Assembly (NCBI GenBank): GCA_963693305.1
Contig: OY855915.1
Location: 14,231,840-14,295,839 of the forward strand
DNA: 64,000 nucleotides
Direction: 5' to 3'
Source: Meandrina meandrites
Lineage: Eukaryota > Cnidaria > Anthozoa > Scleractinia > Meandrinidae
Shown here: piece by piece, positions 22,375 to 35,179 of the stretch
How the letters are laid out: each line of letters starts with the position of its first letter
Numbering within the stretch: position 1 is the first letter of the stretch
The notes under the pieces: generated by a model
The model's input: the letters and a program-made list of their open reading frames with translations, nothing else
The model's database searches: none
What the model was told of the DNA's origin: nothing
Position numbers and translations under genes: made by a program

Positions 22375-22583
22375 CTAAAAAGATGACCCCAAAGAAATAT
22401 GAGTGATTTTCATTACATCTAATTTTCTTTCATTTTCACCTACCACTAGCATTTCCCCTTCTGAATAAGTGAGTCCTTCAGTCGCATTTTTTGCAACCGA
22501 GGCATTGAAACAGTTTTGTTCCTTTCTTCTCTCTTCTAATTCCTCCATTGGCCAAGTTGAGTATTTTGGCTCAAACGCATCGC
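22375..22583 (-). CDS. Candidate 3'-terminal coding exon of an unrecognised gene
   Basis: A minus-strand acceptor (TTCTTCAG before position 22583) opens a frame that runs 68 codons to a TAG at 22375-22377. The peptide is charged and glutamate-rich (WPMEELEERRKEQ) with no known domain. In phase, it joins the exon at 24126-24199: that exon ends one base into a codon, and this one supplies the other two. A donor-like GTAGGT inside the frame means that the gene may instead continue. Product unknown. Confidence 0.4.
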
Positions 22584-22734
22584 CTGAAGAACACAATAGC
22601 AAATGAGGAATTAAAATCCACTGTACATGTATAACAAACAATGACTTCCTATTCAGTGTTTGATTTTTAATCACATTAATTGCTTGTTTATTTAGTGTTT
22701 AAATTAGGGACTGTGCAATAATTATCAGTTTGCT

Positions 22735-22757
22735 GGGGGGGGGGGGGAGGGGGAGGG
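22735..22757 (+). repeat. G-rich homopolymer tract
   Basis: An almost pure run of G broken by single A. It could form a G-quadruplex, and length may be unreliable in assembly. Confidence 0.85.
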
Positions 22758-22759
22758 TT

Positions 22760-24125
22760 TAATAAAAAAGTGCAACAAGACCAAAAGTTTACTTAAGTAC
22801 TAATTAACCAACACCCCCTACCTCGGCCTCCCACATGGCTCCTTATTAAATATATGGTAAGGGCCGTTTATATTTTATGGGAGGGGGGGGGGAGTGCGGT
22901 GGAATTTTATAGGTAGCCTCTGCAATATCTAACGACCCATTTGCACCATCAAAATTTTTTTGCCTTGGCAACTCCCGTTAATAATAAATTTCTTAGATGA
23001 ACCCACTCCCAAAAAGGGAAGTAAAAATTAAACTTACTTATATATAAAGCTACGCAATTGTAGTTTAAAGCGATAACCATAGTCACAACATATTAACTCA
23101 TGGCTGCTTCGTCTGCATGTTTGTGCAGTGATTACTTGTTTTTATTGACGGGAGTGTATTGATAGTTGGTGTGCTTGAGTTTATGAGTTTCTGAACATCG
23201 GAGAGGGGCGCGGGCGTGCTTCCAGAAATTTTAGATTTTTCATAACTTCAGAAGCACTATTTTGGGTATTCTCATAGACTTTTCTTATTGCTATTGATGC
23301 TATAGCAATTGCACTGATTAACTGTTTTTATTGATGGGGCTTGTTTCTTGGTTTGTGTTAGCTGTATTTGCAGCCAAATAGTTTGTGGGTTTGAGTTGAT
23401 TAGATTCCAGATTAAATTAGATTCCAGATTGATTAGATTCCCCAGGGGGGGCCCAGGGGCATGGTCCCCGAGGAGAATTTTTTTTTTTTCGGAACCTTGG
23501 AAACCCTTTGTTGGGCATTCTGGTCAGATTTTTGCACTATTATAGATACAGTCATTAGAACACTCCAGTGTAATTATTTTGAGTGACCCCCCCTTACAGA
23601 CCATATTTTTTTGCATGCTCACGCCCCAAATCCTACCAGCTCTCTCACTCAACCTCATAAAAAGTGAATGGTCTCCAACAGAACATAATGTTAGTGTCTT
23701 CAAATGAGGACAGGCAAATTACAGACAGGGCTGACTTGCCACCACCAGAATAACTCCAGGAGGCGCTATCCATGCCGGGTATTTAAGAGAGAGAATATCA
23801 GTTAGAAACAGAAAAGAACTTCAAGTAACATCTTTATGTCACAGGGGGGGGGGGGGGGGGGGGGAGGCATGGCAAAAGATAATCACCCCGAGGGGTATGG
23901 TGTTGAACAAAATAATTGAGAATACATTAGATTTGGAAACACTTCATTTTTACCTCCCCAAGTGATAAAGTATGCTTTCAACAAAGACAGTCTGTTAAAG
24001 ACAACTTGCTTCTCAGTGTATTTTTTTTACACACTGCCTTTCCCCCTACTTTCATCATATTTGTTACCTTGACACTTAATGTGAATTTATATATCTTTTC
24101 TATTTGGTCAGAAATGGACACGTAC
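22760..24125. other. Non-coding stretch, likely intronic
   Basis: It contains several G-rich tracts (22883-22892 and 23844-23864, the latter 21 consecutive G) and no convincing exon. If the exons at 22375 and 24126 belong together, this is their intron. Confidence 0.4.
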
Positions 24126-24199
24126 CTGCCTGATATTTGTCCCACCAAGTCTTCCTTTCTTCCAATTTGTCATCTTGAAGAAGGGGGTGTTTGAACAGG
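24126..24199 (-). CDS. Candidate internal coding exon of an unrecognised gene
   Basis: On the minus strand it is flanked by an acceptor (ATTTTTAG) and a donor (GCAG before GTACGT). The frame that agrees with the exon at 22375-22583 reads LFKHPLLQDDKLEERKT and on, 24 codons without a stop. The first base completes a codon begun upstream, so the preceding exon must end two bases into a codon; the first exons at 45744-45787 and 46243-46286 do exactly that, but linking them would need an intron of about 21.5 kb. Confidence 0.4.
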
Positions 24200-24534
24200 C
24201 TAAAAATTAATCATCAAGATGTCAACATGGCTGCATGAAAAAAAATTGAACAGCTAAGAATAAGCAGACATTATTGATAATGATGATCCACAACATGATC
24301 AAAGACTAATCAAGCGGTAATCAATTATCATTGACGCCACTGATTTTTTAAGCCTGAAAATATTCCTTCTCATCAGATCAATGACTGCACCAGTCTGTTA
24401 GTTAACAACAGACTCTGTACGATGTACATTGGTTTTAACACAAATAAATATAATGAAGAAGCTTTTCTTTTCTTGATGAATTTAGCTCCTGAATTTAGAA
24501 TCTAGCTTAGAATTTAGAATTTAGAATTTAGCTC

Positions 24535-26785
24535 CTTTAATTGGTCTAATTTATTCCATGGAATATCAGATATTAGTGAAATGTTTGATAAGTTTTATCA
24601 CAAAGTCACTACTATTGTAAATAGCCATATACCTTTAAGGCCACTCTCTCGGAGAGAATCCAAATTTCATACAAAACCCTGGATTACTTTGGCATTAAGG
24701 GCATCCATTAAAAATAAAAATAAGTTATATAAACATAACCTGAAAACAAGAACATGTTATAGTCTCACCAAATTTAAGAGTTATAGAAATAAACTAAATC
24801 ACCTACTTAAATTAAGTAAAACCAATTATTATAAAGAATACTTTATGATCAACAAGGGAAGGACAAAAGAAATTTGGAAAGGAATAAAGCAACTCATATG
24901 TCTCAAGTCCAAGGGTTTAAACTCACCTAACAAGTTAATAATTGATGGGCATGAAATTAAAAATGACAAAGCCATTGCTGAGGAATTGAACAAATTCTTC
25001 TCCAATGTTGGAAAGAACTTGGCATCAACCATTCCAAAGCCAAATCTACCCCATGATTATTATTTAGATAAACCTCAGGCCTCTAGCTTTTTCTTATCAC
25101 CAGTAAGTCTAACCGAAATAGAGAATATAATTATGTCCTTAAATTTAACCAAGGCATGTGGTCCTTTTAGCATTCCAGCATCTATTCTCAAGATCTTAAA
25201 AAGTGTTTTGGCAGTACCTCTTCAATTCCTTTTTAATTACTCATTTTATTCTGGTACAGTTCCTGATCAATTTAAAGTTGCTAGAGTAGTCCCAATTCAC
25301 AAGAAAGGATCCACCTGTGTAGTATCCAACTATAGACCTATTTCTTTGCTATCCATATTTAATAAATTAATTGAAAAATTAATGTATAATAGAATTATTT
25401 CCTTTCTTGATAAATTTTCAATTCTACACAATAATCAGTTTGGTTTTAGGTCACAGCATTCAACTACCCAAGCTCTTCTTCTTTTGACTGATAAGATTCA
25501 AAGATCAATTGATAAAGGCATGTACTGTAGTGGTATATTCCTAGATCTTTGTAAAGCATTCGATACAGTCAACCATAAAATTTTATTAACTAAACTGGAG
25601 TATTATGGCATATGAGGGGTTTCAAATGATTGGTTTGCATCTTATTTGAGTAACAGAAGACAGTTTGTCTCTCTGTCTGGTATTGATTCTGATTACCAAA
25701 CTATAACTTGTGGTGTCCCACAGGGGTCAGTCCTTGGACCACTTTTATTTCTTTTATATATAAATGATATGCCTAAATGCTCCAATATTTTAGAATTTCA
25801 CCTCTTTGCTGATGATACAAACCTATTTCTAAATAATCCTAACATTCTAAATCTAGAAACAGACTTAAATATTGAATTAGAAAAGGTGAGCCAGTGGTTA
25901 TATGCTAACAAATTATCCTTGAACATTGATAAAACAAATTTTGTTGTATTTCATTCTCCGCAAAGACGAATAATTAATGCACAATATGAATCTTAGAATT
26001 TCCAATACCTCTATTAAATCCGACACTCGTGTCAAATATTTGGGACTTATTTTAGATTCAAATCTGAATTGGAAAGCATATATACATGAAGTAAGTAAAA
26101 AAATTTCAAGAGGTATTGGAGTTCTATCCAAACTTAGATATTATGTAAAGAAAAATATATTGAACCAACTTTACTATTCACTTATCTATCCCTACTTAAC
26201 ATATGGTTTATTACTCTGGGGCAATACCTATAGTTCTTCGATCAAACCTTTAATAACTCTTCAGAAGAGAGCCATGCGTATAATAACTTTTTCAAAACCA
26301 GATGAACACTCAGAGCCTCTCTTTAAAGAACTAGAGATTCTAAAATTAGGTGACCTTGTTAGCTTGCATAATGCACTTTTTTTGTATCAGTATCATAAGA
26401 ACCTTCTTCCATCATCCTTTAATAACTTTTTTCAATCTGTTTCATCAATTCACCAGTACAAAACCAGGCTTGCGTCCAGATCAACTTATTATATTAACTC
26501 TGTCAAAACAAACTATGGTAAATTCAACATTCGCTTTGCTGCTGTAAAAGTTTGGAATGACTTGGATGAAAACATCAAATACCTCCCCCTCAAAATGTTC
26601 AAAAATGAAGTTAAACTTAACATCTTACAGAAATACTGCCAACATTAATGAGTGTTCATCTGGCACCTAGTAGTTACTTACTATTCAATACTTATTTCCT
26701 TTATTTAGCTTTTATACATTTTGCTATAGAATGTTTATGTTAGCTATTAACGTTTTCCATTTATTTATTTATTTATTTATTTTTG
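24535..26785 (+). mobile_element. 5'-truncated LINE (CR1/L2-like reverse transcriptase)
   Basis: Reverse transcriptase homology starts abruptly near 24535, just after a short GAATTTAGAATTTAGAATTT repeat, and no endonuclease is present, as expected of a 5'-truncated insertion. A (TTTA)6 run sits at 26760-26783, about 110 bp after the final stop, and may be its tail. It lies on the opposite strand to the flanking candidate exons. Confidence 0.8.
24581..26648 (+). pseudogene. LINE reverse transcriptase
   Basis: Recognisable motifs in order: KKGSTCVVSNYRPISLLS (about 25300), FGFRSQHSTTQALL (25440), the motif-A aspartate in IFLDLCKAFDTVNHK (25540), CGVPQGSVLGPLLF (25710) and FADDTNLF (25805), then a thumb region with VKYLGLILD and the LINE carboxy-terminal domain. 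Two lesions are visible: an in-frame TGA at 25613-25615 right after KLEYYGI, and a one-base shift near 25970. The catalytic FADD is intact. It is a different subfamily from the 9-12.7-kb LINE, which has a PHD finger and endonuclease. Confidence 0.88.
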
Positions 26786-26789
26786 CTTT

Positions 26790-27240
26790 ATTGCCAACCA
26801 CCGTCTTAGTTTTAATCTAATTTAACTTTGCTCAGCTCGATAAGCTTTTTAGTTTTTCTGAGTGTTGTTACCAATATCCTGTTTTAATTTTTTTTTTTTT
26901 GAAGCATTGTATGAAGTCTTTTTCTGGTAAATTTCTTTCAAAGGCACTTCTATTCAACTCAGATACTTAACTATATTTTGACTGATTGAGGGCTAAGTAA
27001 ACAGTGTTTATTTTTTATTTTTCCATGGCAGTTTCACTTTTTAACAATGACAGTGTTGAGAATCAAATTGGCCAAAGTTGACCAAAACCACAGTCTAACG
27101 ATGAAAGCTGCTAAACAATAAACATTTCATGTGGACATTACCAATGGCAAGTTTGCTTGTGATCTTAAAATCAAGTTTAATTTTTGCAAACCACTACTGA
27201 AAAACTATTTTGTCCTATGCAAGCTATGGCGGACTGGGTC
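26790..27240. other. AT-rich non-coding stretch
   Basis: No gene seen; possibly 3' UTR of the LINE and intron sequence. Confidence 0.4.
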
Positions 27241-27868
27241 GTGAGCTATAATTGTTCATCGGCCTTGAAATTTGATTACTCACTTTGTTAAGAATCAGTC
27301 AAAGTTCTTCTTTCATTTTCATAACACTATTATGAGCTACAAGCATGTTCTCTAAGAAGGCTCCATATCATCAAACCTGAGGTGCCCAGCACTGAAGTTT
27401 TATTTAAAAAGTAGGTTTGTGTAGCCCTGACATATTTTGATATTCAGACTTATAAATGGATACTCCAGGCACTGCTAAGGCTGCTATTGAAAGTTGGCAT
27501 TGTTAGGATCTTAAGGATTATAGTGTACATGTGCTCACACTGTAGTTTAATGTAGAAAAATGTCCCCATATCAGAATATGAACCCTGCAACATTTAATTG
27601 AGAAAAGAACTGCATATACCTGGATAGAAGCATCTCTAGAAAATCCAGACAAAACTGATCCTGTTTTTAAGTTGTGTTGGTCCCAGGCCAGCAATATTAA
27701 CAAGTGCCTAAACACAAATGTACAAAAGAAAGGAAAACACACCAGTTATTTTACAGTAATTGCTGTAAATGTGAAACCACCTTACCAACATGTACAATTT
27801 TTTTAAATGAGACTTATTACATACACCATGAAAGTAAATATATACACCCTAGTCACTTGGTTTTCTTC

Positions 27869-27930
27869 TCATAATAATAATAATAATAATAATGATAATA
27901 ATAATAATGATAATAATAATAATAATAATA
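27869..27930. repeat. (AAT)n microsatellite
   Basis: AAT repeats with two GAT interruptions; the homologous array in copy 2 (33333-33391) has slightly fewer units. Confidence 0.95.
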
Positions 27931-27975
27931 TTTAGAAAGTGGTACTGTTATTAGATTCCATATTAATATTTACTT

Positions 27976-28836
27976 ACCTTTCCTGGTTTGTAGATACCAA
28001 CTACTTTGAGATTGTCTTCCCTTTTGTTGGGTGACACCGTGTCTTTTATCCATTTCTGTTGGGTCAACACCATGTTGTAATAGCTCACAAACTTCACTGC
28101 TACTCAAATTTGACCACAGTGTGCTGATATCATTTGATATAGGTGCATAACCAACAGCTTCCATATTTTTGTTAAGAATGGGAGGGATACAATCATCCTC
28201 ATCATACTGCCACATAGGGCCCCAATTCAAGGCAATCCACTTATGACCAAAATGTGCCATCATAGTTTCTTGGCAGACTTGATAATAGTCTTCTATTTCC
28301 AGTTTTACACCTGACTCTGCATGGAAGAACCGTAGGTTGTAATCAATTAATCCAATGGGCATTTGATCAAGTTTAAGCTTATGCTCAGATGAGATCTTTG
28401 ATAAAATGTACAACAAATTCTTCTTCCCATAACAATAGAGGGTGATAACACTGGATATCACTGTCTCAATAATGTCACCATGAATAAATGGAGAAAGTTC
28501 AATCCATATGTGCTCTAAATGAAGACCTCGAGAAGGTATGCAATTAGCTGCAACTGCATTCACTTGGTCATTGCCATCTTGAACATTACCACTAATTTTG
28601 TTACAACATCTCTGATACAAACATTTCCTTCAACTTGTGTTTGCACAGTTGGCGAATGACCAAAGATTGGTGACAGTGGCTGGTCCTGCCATTCAGAGCT
28701 CTTACATGTAGGTGTCTGTGGGGTGCTGGTTACAGGTAAATCGAAGTAATCCACCCCATAGGCATCTTCAGCATCACATAATGAGGGATGGGCTTTCTCT
28801 AAGTGTTTCGTCATCGCTGTACAGCATGAAGATCCT
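27976..28836 (-). CDS. Candidate coding exon(s) of an unrecognised gene
   Basis: On the minus strand an acceptor (TTTTTGCAG, ending at 28837) opens a frame that starts GSSCCTAMTKHLEKAHPS, a Cys/His pattern slightly like a BED-type finger, and stays open to a TGA at 28560. A second frame overlaps from 28620 and continues through EIEDYYQVCQETMMAHFG and WIALNWGPMWQYDEDD to a good donor (AGGAAAG before GTAAG, 27975). Either a one-base shift or a missed splice joins the two. In copy 2 the base that makes the TGA is a C, so that frame runs on there. No family is recognised. Confidence 0.4.
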
Positions 28837-29147
28837 GCAAAAATTAATATGGAAAAAAATATATTTACACACTTTCTTGTTGCACAGATAAGTTTGGTTA
28901 TTCAAATGCTGACAGCAAACCATTTATGCAAAGTGCCTATGAAGTTGGAGTTTTGAAGCCATTTCATATACAGTGAAATGCAGCAACATCTTTGGGCTCA
29001 TCTACTTCACTGTTCACTACATGTCATTGTCCAGTAATCTCCTTGGGGGCAGTTGTGGATGCTTTTGCAAAGTGCAGCTGAAGACTACCATATTTCACAT
29101 TCCCCCAAAAGAAATAACTTTGAAAGTAAATATACGGCTCTAACCTG

Positions 29148-29467
29148 TTCGTTTTAGCAAATTAGTTGATTCAGCGATAGCATTTGGACAGCACTCCCAA
29201 AACTTTTCATCTTTGGTATTGGGGCACAAATTTGTTGCAGCGCCATCACAGTATAACCCAATGTACTGTATGAGGGCCATCAATCTACACCAAACGTTTG
29301 GCTTTTCCTCTTCCTTTGAGCTTGAAACTGGGTTTCCTCTCCCAAACAGTGTCTTCCTAATGTTCTGTTCTGGACCTTGTGTTATCTTTGGCATTTAATT
29401 TCCTGGCTTTCCAGGGGTATGCCAAGAGCCAGGTCTATGCCCAATTTTTCTATTCATGACAACTGAT
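29148..29467 (-). CDS. Candidate coding exon with an in-frame stop
   Basis: The minus-strand exon is bounded by TTTTTCCCGATCAG upstream and a donor (AACAG before GTTAGA) at 29147. It is in phase with the exon at 30077-30180 before it and with 28836 after it. The peptide includes RKIGHRPGSWHTPGKPGN, then an in-frame TAA (29395-29397), then MPKITQGPEQNIRKTLFGRG and a stretch with NVWCRLMALIQYIGLYCDG. The stop means a pseudogene, an alternative start at the following ATG, or a different acceptor. Confidence 0.4.
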
Positions 29468-30076
29468 CGGGAAAAATAAAATTCAACTTGAAATGAACAG
29501 ACTTCAAAATTTAACAATAAAGTTCTAACATAAAAGAAAATATTAAATTCTCGATTTTAACCAAAAAGCATGCAGGGAGAGGAAATCAAAAAGCAAAAAG
29601 CCATTTAAACTATTTTAAAATATTCATTTATGGTCCGCCAAAAATGCTCGAAGCGATTCTAAATTAAATCATGAGAGAATTACACATGAAAACAGATAAT
29701 AGATTGAAGTACTTTCCAACTCGCCTTTGAGCTGCTATCACATGGCATGAAAAGATGACAAGCAAACTTCAAGTTCAAAATTCAGGCAGAAAGAGAGGGG
29801 CACACAGGGGTGCCCTGAATGCATTAGATTCTTATACTTTTCTTTCATATTTTCTCAGACATTTAAGACATTTTGACGGGTGGACTGCGAGAAAAAGATC
29901 CCTTTTAGTGGAGTGTTTGGATAAAGCAGTGATTTTCAACATCTAATTCTGTCATAAATAATGGCCATTTCATTACATAGTTCACTGAAATTGCAAGAAA
30001 AAGACTTAAATTTTTGAAATCCAAATATTTGGAAGAGAAAGATGCACAACCAGTAGAGACAAATGGTTTTGCTTAC

Positions 30077-30180
30077 CCCCGAAATCACGGCCTGACACGC
30101 TCAAGATCCTTCCCATCTTGAATACGTCACAAAATAATGCTTTGCGATCGTAGTGTCCACACGACCTGGCCTTAACCTGT
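30077..30180 (-). CDS. Candidate internal coding exon
   Basis: On the minus strand it has an acceptor (TTATTAACAG), an open frame beginning VKARSCGHYDRKALFCDVF, and a strong donor (TTCGGGG before GTAAGC). It ends one base into a codon, matching the phase of the exon at 29467. The product is unknown. Three consecutive phase-compatible exons support a real, if possibly dead, spliced gene. Confidence 0.45.
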
Positions 30181-30361
30181 TAATAAAACATAACCATTAT
30201 CCTGAAAATTGAATCATTAAAAGAAAAATGTATGCAAAATTACTGATGGACAATATATGCACTAGTCAGCAGATTATCAAAAGTTTAACAGGATCTGATG
30301 GAGGGATTTAATTTGGGCTGCTGGTAAGAATTCAGAAAATTCTAATTTTCCAAGCTAAAAA

Positions 30362-30620
30362 TGAACATCTGCAGTGGTGCGGTGGCTTGATGGTCAATGT
30401 GGTAGACTGGATTAAGTGGTAATGGTGTCAGCCCAGGCCACAGTAAGGCACTTAACTCTCATAGTCACAGTCTCCATCGACACAGGTGTGGAAATGGTTT
30501 CTAGCAAATACAATGTTGTGGCAACCTTCCTAGCTCCTGGGGATAGTAGAAATACTTAATGTCACCAAAACCAGGATAAGCTCTGGTTGGATAGGCCACT
30601 AGGCTAGAATACCACTAAGT
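30362..30620 (+). mobile_element. SINE-like sequence, degenerate
   Basis: The layout resembles the tRNA-derived SINEs elsewhere (GGTGCGGTGGCTTGATGGTC..GTGTCAGCCC, then TAAGGCACTTAAC..CAGTCTCCATC), but the B box is poor. Confidence 0.4.
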
Positions 30621-30663
30621 TAGCTTTAATATTTTGTAATTCTTTTGGTGTTTTTAACAAAGT

Positions 30664-31614
30664 GATTATTCCACTTACACTTGTTGGATACAAGACGGTT
30701 ACAGCCAATGAGGCACTACCCTAGTCTGAATTTATGTCTCTCTCTGGTCACTTACGCCCAAGAAGAGATGTCTGAACATAATAATGCTCTCCAGAGACAT
30801 CACTTCCTGAAAACCAAGTAGTGATTTTAATTGGTTGATATAAAAATCATTCGCATAATTATGTGTGATTATAAGTAAATTTCAACGCAGAGTGTAATTT
30901 TGAAATGGCTGCAAAGAGTTCACCTTCTGATCCAAAAAATAATTTATTAGTTATTATTTTACTATTCTTTCAGTTTTTCTACAGATGTAGAATCAATATG
31001 GAAAGCTGGTAGGTTTTAAATTAGTGGCGGTGACCACTCTGACATGGAGTATTTTTTCGAATAAAACTTTGTTGTTTTGTTATGTCCAACAGGTGATTTC
31101 TGATCTCAGTGTCCACGATCAAGTAGGATATTCTTGTACTGAATTCCTTTTCTTGCTGCCTCTGTAACTGTCTTAATAAATTCATTCAAGTTAAAGCGAA
31201 TCAAGTTCTCAAGAGTGTATTTGTTTGCACCATAAGCTAAAGCTTAGGACATATTATTCTGATTGCTAGTAAAGCAAATCAGATCAGATTAAATCAGTGC
31301 TTTAAAGAATATAGCATGCAGTTGATTTAAATCTCATGCATTTCATGTCAGTTTACTATTAAAACAATTTTAAACGTGTATTCCTTTATTAAAGCGATTT
31401 GTCTTTCACAAAGTGATGGCCTTGACAGAAACTTTTCTGCATGAATTAAAGCGAAGTGTAGTGATGTCACTGGATGGCATTAGCAGCTATTTTATTTAGA
31501 CGTCTCTTCTTGAGAGTACGCGACTAGAGGAAGACATCTGAAATTCAGGCTAGCACTACTCGAGTTGTTGCCTATATTCCATTCCATATCCAATGTGCAT
31601 GAGTGGAATAATTG
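30664..31614. mobile_element. DNA-transposon derivative with inverted ends
   Basis: The left end ATTATTCCACTTACACTTG.. and the right end, read on the other strand, ATTATTCCACTCATGCACAT.. are inverted copies of the two arms seen in the compact foldback at 56381-56493. The 950-bp interior shows no transposase. It is probably a non-autonomous member of the same family. Confidence 0.5.
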
Positions 31615-32702
31615 CTGAGTATTATTTTCTTGTTTTCTTATGTGTTCCACCCCTTTCTTCATGTATGAGTGTCTGAACAACCTAACTGAATAAAACGGTT
31701 TACCGACCAGCAGACATATGTGTATAACTGCATGAGTATCTAAACAACCAAACCAAACAGACTAGAGTCTGTAGAAAAGAATTACATCTTGCTGTTTGAC
31801 TATGGTTTTGCTTTAAAGTTGTATCTTAGGATCAGGCCAGCTTGACTAAAGAAATAGTTCCAATGCCATGGTGTTATTTAGGATTTTTACAGTTGACTCT
31901 GTCTTTAGCTTAACTGCTTTAATTAGTGGGGTTTTAGGATTCAGTTATATTTAATTTAGATATTGTTTTGATTTCAAGTTATGAGAGCAATTAACACACT
32001 CACTGGGCAAGAATGAGTATTGAAAATATAAAGAAATGTCTGTTTTATGGTAGTTGTCTGGTGTTTGATGATTGAATTGGCTTAATTAGAGGCAGCCAGC
32101 CTTAACCTTAATTGAACTGGTGATTCTTGTTTAGTATAATTCATTTTTTTTGCAGATGGTTTGTTGATGCAAGATGGTCAGTGGTGGACCTCACATATAG
32201 AAATACTTTGACCGTAGTATCCCATAATGGGTGATAGGTACGTTTAGCAGTATCAATTTATTTTTCTGAAGGAGCGCATTTATGTTTATTTTCATAGGTA
32301 ATTGCATGGGTAATTGTAATGGCAATTAGGATTAATTTCACACGTATTTTCAATGTTGTCACAAAATTAGAGTTGGAAAGCGACAAGGGCAATTTGGAAA
32401 ACTTAAAGAAAAAAACAAGATAGTGAAATTAATACTTAATTGCACGAGGGCACATTGTGATTACTTGTTAATCACATAAAGGGCAAAATTTTGTACAAAA
32501 GAAAACAATGGATGTTTGGCCCATGGCATGAACCAGTTGGCAAGAATATTGGCTCCTAGAAAATTGACCACATAAACAATCAGCTTATGTCCAGAAAGGG
32601 AAAAGCCCACAGTAATTCACTCATAGTACATCCTACACAGACAAAACTGAAAATAGTTCATCTTTGTTTTTAGGCTTGTTTGCTACCGTGAAGAAATAGG
32701 AC
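31615..32702. other. Non-coding stretch
   Basis: No gene, RNA or clear repeat is recognised. Confidence 0.4.
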
Positions 32703-34495
32703 GTGAGCTATAATTGTTCATCGGCCTTGAAATTTGATTACTCACTTTGTTAGGAATCAGTCAAAGTTCTTCTTTCATTTTCATAACACTATTATTAGCT
32801 ACAAGCATGTTCTCTAAGAAGGCTCCATATCATCAAACCTGAGGTGCCCAGCACTGAAGTTTTATTTAAAAAGTAGGTTTGTGTAGCCCTGACATATTTT
32901 GATATTCAGACTTATAAATGGATACTCCAGGCACTGCTAAGGCTGCTATTGAAAGTTGGCATTGTTAGGATCTTAAGGATTATAGTGTACATGTGCTCAC
33001 ACTGTAGTTTAATGTAGAAAAATGTCCCCATATCAGAATATGAACCCTGCAACATTTAATTGAGAAAAGAACTGCATATACCTGGATAGAAGCATCTCTA
33101 GAAAATCCAGACAAAACTGATCCTGTTTTTAAGTTGTGTTGGTCCCAGGCCAGCAATATTAACAAGTGCCTAAACACAAATGTACAAAAGAAAGGAAAAC
33201 ACACCAGTTATTTTACAGTAATTGCTGTAAATGTGAAACCACCTTACCAACATGTACAATTTTTTTAAATGAGACTTATTACATACACCATGAAAGTAAA
33301 TATATACACCCTAGTCACTTGGTTTTCTTCTCATAATAATAATAATAATAATGATAATAATAATAATGATAATAATAATAATAATAATAATATTTAGAAA
33401 GTGGTACTGTTATTAGATTCCATATTAATATTTACTTACCTTTCCTGGTTTGTAGATACCAACTACTTTGAGATTGTCTTCCCTTTTGTTGGGGGACGCC
33501 GTGTCTTTTATCCATTTCTGTTGGGTCAACACCATGTTGTAATAGCTCACAAACTTCACTGCTACTCAAATTTGACCACAGTGTGCTGATATCATTTGAT
33601 ACAGGTGCATAACCAACAGCTTCCATATTTTTGTTAAGAATGGGAGGGATACAATAATCCTCATCATACTGCCACATAGAGCCCCGATTCAAGGCAATCC
33701 ACTTGTGACCAAAATATGCCATCATAATTTCTTGGCAGACTTGATAATAGTCTTCTATTTCCAGTTTTACACCTGACTCTGCATGGAAGAACCGTAGGTT
33801 GTAGTCAATTCATCCAAAGGCCATCCAATCAAGTTTAAGCTTATGTTCACATAAGATATTTGGAAAAATGTACAACAAACTCTTCCCATAACAAGAGGGT
33901 GATAACACTGCATATCACTGTCCCAACAATGTCGTCATGAATAAAATGGAGAAAGTTCAATCCATATGTGCTCCAAATGAAGACCTTGAGAAGGTATGCA
34001 ATTAGCTGCAACTGCATTGACTTGGTCATTACCATCTTGAACATTACCACTAATTTTACTACAATATCTCTGATACAAACATTTCCTTCAACTTGTGTTT
34101 ACACAGTTGGCGAATGACCAAAGATTGGTGACACTGGCTGGTCCTGCCATTCAGAGCTCCTTCATGTAGGTGTCTGTGGGTGCTGCATACAGGTAACTGT
34201 AACTGTAACTAATCCACCCCATAGGCATCTTCAGCATCACATAATGAGGAATGGGCTTTCTCTAAGTGTTTCGTCACTGGTGTACGGCATGAAGATCCTG
34301 CAAAAATTAATATGGAAAAAAATATAAAAAAATATTTACACACTTTCTTAAACCCTGTCAAAAACACACAAGATACATTTACTGCACGGACAAGTTTGGT
34401 TATTCAAATGCTGACAGCAAACCATTTAAACAAAGTGCTTATGAAGTTGGAGTTTTGAAGCCATTTCATATACAGTGAAATGCAGCAACATCTTT
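32703..34495. repeat. Segmental duplication, copy 2, with decayed exons
   Basis: This is the second copy of 27241-28993. The donor-side exon end (33432-33725, including MMAYFGHKWIALN) remains open, but small indels around 33805-33895 and 34185-34215 disrupt the rest. It lacks the exons upstream of 28837. Confidence 0.95.
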
Positions 34496-35179
34496 ATATC
34501 ATCGAATATATCATTGAATGTTTGTATTCTAGATTGGATGTGAAACACCATTTTCGTACTAATGGTCAACATAAAACTCTTGTACAGATGATGTGCGAGT
34601 GGCTTTCATTCTTTCTTGATAAAAAACTAAACCATTTCCTCAAAAGGCTTTAGGAGTGTGCATATTTGAGAACAAGTTGTTTCTCAATCCTCAAGACTTG
34701 ATACTCACGACTTGAAACTAAAAACACAAACTTTGAGTTTTGACTCAAGTATTGAGTTGAGACTGTCAATTTACTTTAGAGTATTTTAGATTGAGTATTC
34801 AAGGCAATGATGCCTTACCATTGGTGATCATAGTCCCATTTCATTTGTTCAGTGAGTGAAAGTTGTATGTCATAGCGGCTACCACATTATATATATTACA
34901 AAATAATCTTTCAGTTCACTTGAAGGGTTCAGAGCTTGTGCTTTGAAATTAAAGAAGTTTGGTGGATTATTTTAATATTTGACATTTGCTTAATGTCTTT
35001 GAATAACTAGGCATATTCATAGAATTATAAGAAGTTAAGATAAATCTGTGCTGAAAAGATAAATCTGTGCTACCCAAGGTGATCTGAATAGTTGGCTAAG
35101 TTTAAATTGAAGTCTGAATCTTAAAGACTAAAAAAGTATCTGTTACATTAGGCGTTTAATTTTGAATTGGAAGGCTTAT
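34496..35179. other. Non-coding stretch
   Basis: AT-rich, no gene seen. Confidence 0.4.

Larger units (their letters stand above)
27241..28993. repeat. Segmental duplication, copy 1
   Basis: The block is repeated at 32703-34495 in the same orientation, offset 5,462 bp at its start. Sharp ends: left boundary before GTGAGCTATAATTG, right boundary after CAGCAACATCTTT. It contains two candidate exons and an (ATT)n array. The left 1.1 kb is almost identical between copies, whereas the exon-bearing right part has many more differences and small indels. Confidence 0.95.

Noticed and set aside
27518..27742. 74-codon minus-strand frame identical in both duplicate copies
   Set aside because: Identity follows from the recent near-identical duplicated flank; composition gives no sign of coding.
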